Shown here in pieces: positions 5,730 through 10,335 of a stretch of DNA of 10,335 nucleotides. Source of the DNA: an uncultured bacterium (GTDB taxonomy: Bacteria > Bipolaricaulota > Bipolaricaulia > UBA7950 > UBA9294); contig CAIOLV010000062.1 in the NCBI GenBank assembly GCA_903859225.1, positions 1 to 10,335 on the forward strand. Reading direction: 5' to 3'. How positions within the stretch are numbered: the first letter of the stretch is position 1; every line of letters starts with the position of its first letter. A program made the position numbers and the translations under genes. The notes under the pieces were generated by a model, which ran no database searches, was not told where the DNA came from, and saw only the letters and a list, made by a program, of their open reading frames with translations.

Positions 5730-6929
5730 CTACGGCACGATCGAACGCCCCTCCGCCCACAGCCCGGCGAAGTAGACCTCAAACGGCCGGGCGATCTCGG
5801 GCATGCGCAGGAGAGCCACGTTCGCTTCGATGTTTCGCTCGACCGAGTAGTAGTTCCAGTTCGTCGAGCCGAGGACGACGGTCTCCCCGTCGATGACCAG
5901 CAGCTTCGCGTGCGTCGTCACCGCGGGATCGTCGAAGCGCACGTCGACGCCGCTCTGGTAGAGGTAGATGGCGCTCTCCAGGTTCGCCTTGGCCGAGTCG
6001 GCGTAGAAGCTGCAATCATCCAGGAGCGCACGAACCTCCAGCCCTCGCCGGGCCGCGGCGATGAGGGCGCTCACGAGGTCCGTCGTCGCGCTGTCCTCGA
6101 ACTGCGGATAGACGGACACGCGGTACAGCACGGCATGCACCGACTCCTTCGCGCCCGCAAGGAGATCGACCACGACCGAGCCGTAGAGCGTCGACTGCCC
6201 GGCGTCGGGAAGCGCGACGAGCACCGGACCCTCGGCGGGGATCCCGACGCCGTCGAGCGTCATGGGCAGCTTCGCCGCGGGATCCATCCACAGACGATCG
6301 AAGAACGCGGCGAACGCCGCGCCGACGCGCTCGTCGTCGATCCGCACGTCGGCCTGGCGATGCTCAAACAGGGCATAGGAATTCCAGTTCGTCGACCCGA
6401 CGATGACCGTCACTCGGTCGACGATGGCCAGCTTGGCGTGCGTCGTGATCGCCGGGTCGTCCAGGCGAGCTTCAACGCCGTGCGCGACGAGGTACTCGAT
6501 GGCCTTCGCGGCCTTCTCGGTGATCGACGGCTCGAAGTCACTTTGGTCGAGCAAAACGCGGACTGAGACGCCGCGCGCGGCCGCCGCAACGAGAGCGTCA
6601 GCGACCGGATCGCCCTGCGGATCGAGGCTCGCCAACAGGACGTCGATCGACGTCCCGGCCTCGCCGAACGCCGCCCCGGCAACGTCGCAGTACGGGCACG
6701 GAGTTTCGCGGCCGGCGATCGGCCACACGGCCGTTGCCCCTGCCGGGGCAACGGCCGGGACGGCGGCCGTCGGCGCGGCAACGGCTAGGGCTGCTGCATG
6801 CCACGCGGCAGCAGCCGGGACCATGCCCGCGAGTGCAGCGAGAGCTAGAGCGGCAGCCATGGCCGTGGCCGCCGCTTGGGTGATAGCCAGCAAGCTCGCT
6901 TTGGTTCGCGCCTTTCTTGAGGTCCGCAT
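5730..6929 (-). CDS. Secreted phospholipase D-like protein with two HKD motifs
   Basis: A 399-residue PLD-superfamily protein (phosphodiesterase or phosphatidyltransferase; nuclease, lipase or cardiolipin-synthase-like activity are all possible). The N-terminus is a long Sec-type signal (basic MRTSRKARTK, hydrophobic to about residue 42), then an Ala/Pro/Val-rich linker (42-70). Next is CPYC (78-81), followed by two PLD repeats. Both HxKx4Dx6GSxN motifs are intact: H164/K166/D171 with GSTN 178-181, and H340/K342/D347 with GSTN 354-357. The repeats share wording (V-DP-ATTHAK, GSTNWN), suggesting internal duplication. A bilobal monomer acting outside the cytoplasm is expected. CPYC is a glutaredoxin-like sequence, but no thioredoxin fold surrounds it, so it may form a disulfide or bind metal. 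ATG 6929 is retained because the signal peptide needs its basic start, although the nearest AGGA (6942-6945) is 12 nt away and GGAG abuts the start. The gene diverges from the Lon-like gene with 32 bp between starts. Confidence 0.92.
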   Translation of the reverse strand: MRTSRKARTKASLLAITQAAATAMAAALALAALAGMVPAAAAWHAAALAVAAPTAAVPAVAPAGATAVWPIAGRETPCPYCDVAGAAFGEAGTSIDVLLASLDPQGDPVADALVAAAARGVSVRVLLDQSDFEPSITEKAAKAIEYLVAHGVEARLDDPAITTHAKLAIVDRVTVIVGSTNWNSYALFEHRQADVRIDDERVGAAFAAFFDRLWMDPAAKLPMTLDGVGIPAEGPVLVALPDAGQSTLYGSVVVDLLAGAKESVHAVLYRVSVYPQFEDSATTDLVSALIAAARRGLEVRALLDDCSFYADSAKANLESAIYLYQSGVDVRFDDPAVTTHAKLLVIDGETVVLGSTNWNYYSVERNIEANVALLRMPEIARPFEVYFAGLWAEGRSIVP

Positions 6930-6941
6930 CTCCGATAGAAT
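6913..6941 (+). promoter_or_regulatory. Candidate promoter of the Lon-like/PKD operon
   Basis: TAGAAT (6936-6941, 5/6 match to TATAAT) lies 21 bases before ATG 6962. The hexamer 17 bases upstream (TTTCTT, 6913-6918) is a poor -35. The box overlaps the opposite-strand -10 candidate at 6940-6945 by two bases, so the two polymerase sites would be mutually exclusive. Confidence 0.35.
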
Positions 6942-6969
6942 CCTAGACGAAGGAGAACCGCATGGTCAA
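6940..6969 (-). promoter_or_regulatory. Candidate promoter of the phospholipase D-like gene
   Basis: On the minus strand TTGACC (6964-6969, 5/6 match to TTGACA) is followed after 18 bases by TAGGAT (6940-6945, 4/6). The -35 box lies inside the first codons of the Lon-like gene. The implied start point near 6933 leaves almost no 5' leader before ATG 6929, so the transcript would be nearly leaderless. Confidence 0.4.
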
Positions 6970-9496
6970 AGAATTGGCGAGTCGAGAACTGCGCTACACC
7001 TGTGATCCAGCCCTATTTGCCTTTCGGACAACTGCCGAACTCAAGCCCCTTGAAGAAATCATCGGCCAAGAGCGGGCCGTCGAGGCGCTCAAACTCGGCC
7101 TCGGCATCAAGGACGCAAAGAATCGGTACAACATCTACGTCGCGGGAGATCCCGGGACAGGCAAGATGTCGGCCGTCGAGCACTTCCTGAGCGGCGCCAG
7201 CGCCGGCGAGCCGACGCCGTCCGACCTCTGCTACGTCCACAACTTCGAGAGCCCCTACAACCCCCGCTGCCTGGAGCTTCCGGCCGGGAAGGGGCGGCAA
7301 CTCCGCTCCGATCTCGAGCAGCATATCAAGCGCCTGCAACGCGAAATCCCGAAGCTGCTCGAGTCCGACGAGTTCAAGGCGCGCTCGAAGAAGATCAACG
7401 AGCGCCACGGCGAGCGGCGCACGACGATGCTCGACGAGATGGAATCCCGCTGCCGCGAACTCGGATTCGCCGTGCAGCGGACGCCGATCGGCATCAACAC
7501 GCTGCCGCTCCGCGACAACGGGGAACCGTTGAGCCAGGAAGAGTACGACGCCCTGCCGAAAGAGAAGCGCGACCAGATCCGCGAGCGCCAGGGAGAAGTG
7601 CAGGCGGTCATCCAAGAGCGTCTCCAGGCCGTCGCCCAGCTCGACGAGCAGCGCGAAGAAGAGATCAAGACGCTGGCGAAAGAGGCCGTGCTGTTCATGA
7701 TCGAGCCGCACTTCGCCCAACTGAAGAGCCGCTACGAAGGCCTGCCGAAGGTCATCGACTACCTCGACGCCGTCAAGGGCGACGTGGCGAACAGCCTCGA
7801 CGACTTCCAGCAGAACGCCGGCCAGGCGAGGAAGTCGCCGTTCCCGTTCCCGATGCCGCAGCAGGGCGACCCGCTGCGGCGCTATACCGTCAACCTGCTT
7901 GTCGACCACAGCGAGGCGCACGGCGCCCCCGTCGTCGTCGAACACAACGCGACCTATCCGAACCTGTTCGGCTCGATCGAGCGCCGGGTGCAGATGGGCA
8001 TGGTCATGACCGACTTCACGATGATCAAGCCCGGATCGCTGCACCGCGCGAATGGCGGCTACCTCGTTTTGAACGCAAACAACCTCTTCCGCCTCGGCGT
8101 CAGCTGGGAGGCGCTCAAGATCGCGATCAAGCGCCGCGAGATCCAGATTGAGGACCCCATGCAGATGCTCGGCTACTCGACGGCGGAAGGCCTTCGCCCC
8201 GAGCCGGTCCCGTTCCGCATCAAGCTGATCATCATCGGCAGCCCGATGATCTACGAGCTCCTGCACCACTACGATGAGGACTTCTCGAAGCTGTTCAACG
8301 TCAAGGTCGACTTCGGCACCGAGATGGACCGCACGCCGGAGCACGAGCAGGAGTTGGCCCGCTTCCTCGCCGGGTGCGCCGACGACGACCCGACCGTGCT
8401 GCCGTTCACGCCGTCCGGCGTCGCCCGCATGGTCGAGCACGCCGTCGAGCTGGCCGGCGACCAGAAGAAGCTGTCGTGCCAGTTCGCCCACCTCGTCTCG
8501 ATCGCCAAAGAAGCGTCGTACTGGGCGCGCGTCGACGGAGCGGCGAGCGTCGACGGGGCGCACGCCGAACGCGCCATCGCCGAACGCGACCATCGGCTCG
8601 CCCGCATCGACGAGAAGATCCGCGAGATGATCGCGCGCGGTCAGCTGTTCATCGACACCGACGGCGAGCGCGTCGGCCAACTGAACGGGCTCGCCGTACT
8701 CCAGCTCGGCGAGTACGCATTCGCGAAGCCGTCGCGCATCACGGCCACCGTTCACGCCGGCAAGGGCGGCATCGTCGATATCGAGCGCGAGGCGAAGCTC
8801 GGCGGCAGCACGCACTCGAAGGGCATCCTCATCCTCAAGGGCTATCTCGGGGAACGCTTCGCGCGGGAGAAGGCGCTGTCGTTCACGGCGAACCTCACGT
8901 TCGAGCAGAGCTACTCGATGATCGACGGCGACAGCGCGTCGAGCGCCGAGCTCTACGCGCTCCTCTCCGCGCTCGGCGGAGTCCCGCTCCGCCAGGGTCT
9001 GGCCGTGACCGGCTCGGTAAACCAGCGCGGCGAGATCCAGCCGATTGGCGCCGTCAACGAGAAGATCGAAGGGTTCTTCCGCACCTGTCGCGAGCGCGGG
9101 CTCACAGGGACGCAGGGCGTGCTCATCCCGCACGCCAACGTCGACCACCTCATGCTGTCGAAGGACGTCGTCGACGCCGTGCAGGCCGGGACATTCCACG
9201 TCGTCCCCGTGGCGACGATCGAGGAAGGCATCGAAGCCCTGAGCGGCATCGCCGCCGGCACCGCCGACGCCGCGGGCGCTTTCCCCGCAGAGAGCGTGTT
9301 CGGGCGGGTCGCGGCGCGACTCGAACTGATGCGCCAGGCCGCCGAGGCGAAGCCGGAGGACGAGAACGAGAAGAAGAAACCGGCAGCCAACGGAAGCGAT
9401 GCGGAGGGAAACGGCGTCCCGGAGGGAAGCCGGACGGCGCCCCGTTCCGCGACCGAGATGGACTACGAAGCAGAGGAGAACGCATGCAGAGACTAG
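6962..9496 (+). CDS. Lon-family ATP-dependent-type protease with AAA_32 domain (LonC/LonB-like)
   Basis: An 844-residue cytoplasmic serine protease of the Lon superfamily. The N-terminal AAA module starts directly, with no LonA-type substrate domain. Walker A is GDPGTGK (62-68). A long charged, helical insertion (about 110-290, coiled-coil-like E/R/K/Q) separates it from the Walker B region GGYLVLNANNL (365-375), where N371 stands where an acidic residue is often seen. The C-terminal Lon proteolytic domain (about 560-760) has catalytic Ser658 in DGDSASSAEL and the dyad Lys701 in GAVNEKIEGFF, with TGSVNQRGEIQPIGAVNEKIEG typical of the fold. Residues about 790-844 are an acidic/Lys low-complexity tail. 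Architecture matches AAA_32 + Lon_C proteins and MtaLonC-type enzymes with a Lon-insertion domain. ATG 6962 is preceded by AGGAG (6951-6955) at six bases. It is first in an operon, its 3' end overlapping PKD lipoprotein 2. Confidence 0.93.
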   Translation: MVKELASRELRYTCDPALFAFRTTAELKPLEEIIGQERAVEALKLGLGIKDAKNRYNIYVAGDPGTGKMSAVEHFLSGASAGEPTPSDLCYVHNFESPYNPRCLELPAGKGRQLRSDLEQHIKRLQREIPKLLESDEFKARSKKINERHGERRTTMLDEMESRCRELGFAVQRTPIGINTLPLRDNGEPLSQEEYDALPKEKRDQIRERQGEVQAVIQERLQAVAQLDEQREEEIKTLAKEAVLFMIEPHFAQLKSRYEGLPKVIDYLDAVKGDVANSLDDFQQNAGQARKSPFPFPMPQQGDPLRRYTVNLLVDHSEAHGAPVVVEHNATYPNLFGSIERRVQMGMVMTDFTMIKPGSLHRANGGYLVLNANNLFRLGVSWEALKIAIKRREIQIEDPMQMLGYSTAEGLRPEPVPFRIKLIIIGSPMIYELLHHYDEDFSKLFNVKVDFGTEMDRTPEHEQELARFLAGCADDDPTVLPFTPSGVARMVEHAVELAGDQKKLSCQFAHLVSIAKEASYWARVDGAASVDGAHAERAIAERDHRLARIDEKIREMIARGQLFIDTDGERVGQLNGLAVLQLGEYAFAKPSRITATVHAGKGGIVDIEREAKLGGSTHSKGILILKGYLGERFAREKALSFTANLTFEQSYSMIDGDSASSAELYALLSALGGVPLRQGLAVTGSVNQRGEIQPIGAVNEKIEGFFRTCRERGLTGTQGVLIPHANVDHLMLSKDVVDAVQAGTFHVVPVATIEEGIEALSGIAAGTADAAGAFPAESVFGRVAARLELMRQAAEAKPEDENEKKKPAANGSDAEGNGVPEGSRTAPRSATEMDYEAEENACRD

Positions 9497-10119
9497 GGAG
9501 GGCTTTCTCGTTCCTCATCGTCGCCGCGGCCGTGGCCGCCCTGGCGGGGTGTATGCTCCAGATTGAGCCGCGAGCCGAATTCACCGCCACGCCGCCGTTC
9601 GACTACCCGCCGCTCGACGTCACGTTCGACGGCGCCGCATCGACGAGCCCGAACGGCCCGATCGTCGACTACGCCTGGGACTTCGGCGACGGCGCAACGG
9701 CGGGCGGAGTCAACGTGAGCCACACCTATACCGAGAAGGGCGTCTACGACGTCACGCTCACCGTGAGAGACTCCGCCAGCAAGACGGCCGAGCGCACGAA
9801 GAGCGTCGAAGCGCTGAACCGGGCGCCCGTCGCACGCTTCACGCCAAACGTCTACACGACCGGCGTCCACCAGCCGGTGTGGTTCAACGCGTCCGAGTCA
9901 ACGGATTCCGACGGCACGATCGTCGAATACATCTGGGATTTCGGCGATGGCGAGACGGGTGATGGCGTCCTCGTCGACCACGAGTATCAGACCGCCGGCG
10001 GAACCGGATGGCGACCCGAGATCAGGCTCACCGTGGTTGACGACAACGGCGCCACGAACTCCACCTCGCACCAAGTCATCGTCGTCGGCTGTGATTCTTG
10101 CGGAGGCGGGGGAACCTAA
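9484..10119 (+). CDS. PKD-domain lipoprotein 2
   Basis: A 211-residue lipoprotein overlapping the last 13 nt of the Lon-like gene. Signal MQRLGRAFSFLIVAAAVAALAGC ends in lipobox LAGC with Cys23. Two PKD domains follow: about 32-108 (PPLDVTFDGAAST...IVDYAWDFGDG...HTYTEKGVYDVTLTVRD) and 114-200 (APVARFTPN...ASESTDSDGTIVEYIWDFGDG...HEYQTAGG...EIRLTVVDDNG). Both have intact WDFGDG turns. The tail VVGCDSCGGGGT is Cys/Gly-rich. ATG 9484 is chosen because GAGGAG (9473-9478) lies five bases upstream and it begins exactly at the signal peptide; the same frame is open far upstream only as antisense-like coding shadow. The overlap suggests translation coupled to the protease. The last codons form one arm of an inverted repeat spanning the stop. 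It is a paralogue of the lipoprotein at 3113. Confidence 0.93.
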   Translation: MQRLGRAFSFLIVAAAVAALAGCMLQIEPRAEFTATPPFDYPPLDVTFDGAASTSPNGPIVDYAWDFGDGATAGGVNVSHTYTEKGVYDVTLTVRDSASKTAERTKSVEALNRAPVARFTPNVYTTGVHQPVWFNASESTDSDGTIVEYIWDFGDGETGDGVLVDHEYQTAGGTGWRPEIRLTVVDDNGATNSTSHQVIVVGCDSCGGGGT

Positions 10120-10135
10120 CAAGCCGCAAGAATCA
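10092..10135 (+). repeat. Perfect 12-bp inverted repeat spanning the PKD lipoprotein 2 stop codon
   Basis: Arm TGATTCTTGCGG (10092-10103, coding the Asp-Ser-Cys-Gly tail) pairs without mismatch with CCGCAAGAATCA (10124-10135). The 20-nt loop contains the TAA at 10117-10119. It is placed so that it could protect the mRNA 3' end or terminate transcription, but it is not followed by a U-tract. Confidence 0.8.
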
Positions 10136-10161
10136 GCGAACGGGCTCCTAACCCGTTCGCT
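10135..10161 (+). terminator. Terminator-like hairpin after PKD lipoprotein 2
   Basis: Arm AGCGAACGGG (10135-10144), 7-nt loop, arm CCCGTTCGCT (10152-10161): ten perfect pairs, followed by TTGTG rather than a true U-run. It is the most terminator-like of three consecutive hairpins. Confidence 0.5.
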
Positions 10162-10164
10162 TGT

Positions 10165-10185
10165 GCTGCTGGCTCAACCAGCAGC
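10165..10185. repeat. Third consecutive hairpin
   Basis: Arm GCTGCTGG (10165-10172), loop CTCAA, arm CCAGCAGC (10178-10185): eight perfect pairs, three bases beyond the preceding hairpin. Confidence 0.6.
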
Positions 10186-10249
10186 CTGCGATCTCCTGCG
10201 GCGGCGGAGGCGGCGGTTGACCGAACGGATCGAAAACCACAAGGCCGTC

Positions 10250-10280
10250 ACCGCAGAGGTCGCTGAGCGTCGCAGAGAGC
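10250..10280. repeat. Second copy of the CGCAGAG repeat block
   Basis: It begins TCACCGCAGAG (from 10248), as does the block at 1517, then CGCTGAGCGT and CGCAGAGAG CGC. This copy has about three units and is less regular. Its distal part, and any inverted end, lies beyond the window. Confidence 0.6.
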
Positions 10281-10335
10281 GCGCGGAAGCGTCCGGGATA
10301 GTTGACCTGAGGTCACCCGTGCCGTCTCCCAGACA

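Noticed and set aside
7013..9199. 728-codon open frame antisense to the Lon-like gene
   Set aside because: Its composition (Val, Asp, Arg, Glu, His runs) is typical of the reverse-complement frame of a GC-rich gene. The sense strand has clear Lon motifs.
8374..9483. Long N-terminal extension of PKD lipoprotein 2
   Set aside because: The extension is Arg-rich shadow of the Lon-like gene. The Shine-Dalgarno at 9473-9478 and the lipoprotein signal peptide place the start at 9484.

Overview
This is a GC-rich bacterial chromosomal stretch with eight complete protein genes, the last codons of a ninth, and several repeat-bearing intergenic regions. Two short lipoproteins carry a Sec signal, a lipobox Cys and two PKD domains each. 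They sit with a MATE exporter, a zinc-dependent cell-wall amidase, a SagB-type flavin dehydrogenase, a secreted two-HKD phospholipase D-like protein, and a Lon-family protease with a large ATPase-domain insertion. Lipoproteins plus a murein amidase point to a bacterium with peptidoglycan. Tandem PKD lipoproteins, isolated SagB and LonC-like proteases are common in poorly cultured GC-rich phyla (Bipolaricaulota/Acetothermia is my low-confidence guess). Nothing here, such as an rRNA gene, fixes the lineage.

Layout. The end of an upstream gene overlaps the GTG start of the MATE gene (55-1419, +). A convergent gap (1420-1720) holds a 9-nt-periodic repeat with a degenerate inverted copy. A leftward pair follows: the amidase (1721-2365) lies downstream of an unrecognised 148-residue protein (2487-2933). 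PKD lipoprotein 1 (3113-3769, +) runs into the SagB-type gene (3766-4509, -), and their stop codons share one CTAG. Upstream of SagB is the most unusual non-coding element: a tandem array of imperfect palindromes at about 35-nt spacing (4571-4826), organised as roughly two copies of a ~142-nt higher-order unit. A small membrane-anchored zinc-ribbon-like protein (5026-5385, +) follows. It converges on the phospholipase D-like gene (5730-6929, -) across two strong hairpins (5477-5529). The phospholipase D-like and Lon-like genes diverge with only 32 bp between start codons and candidate -10 boxes that overlap. The Lon-like gene (6962-9496) overlaps PKD lipoprotein 2 (9484-10119) by 13 nt, so these two are probably translationally coupled. 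Three successive hairpins and another copy of the 9-nt repeat close the window.

Functionally, most products act at or outside the membrane: export, murein cleavage, surface lipoproteins and a secreted phosphodiesterase-type enzyme. I see no single multi-gene pathway. The items most worth following up are the hairpin array, the Lon/PKD-lipoprotein coupling, the recurring Cys/Gly-rich C-terminal tails, and the inverted repeat that overlaps the end of PKD lipoprotein 2.
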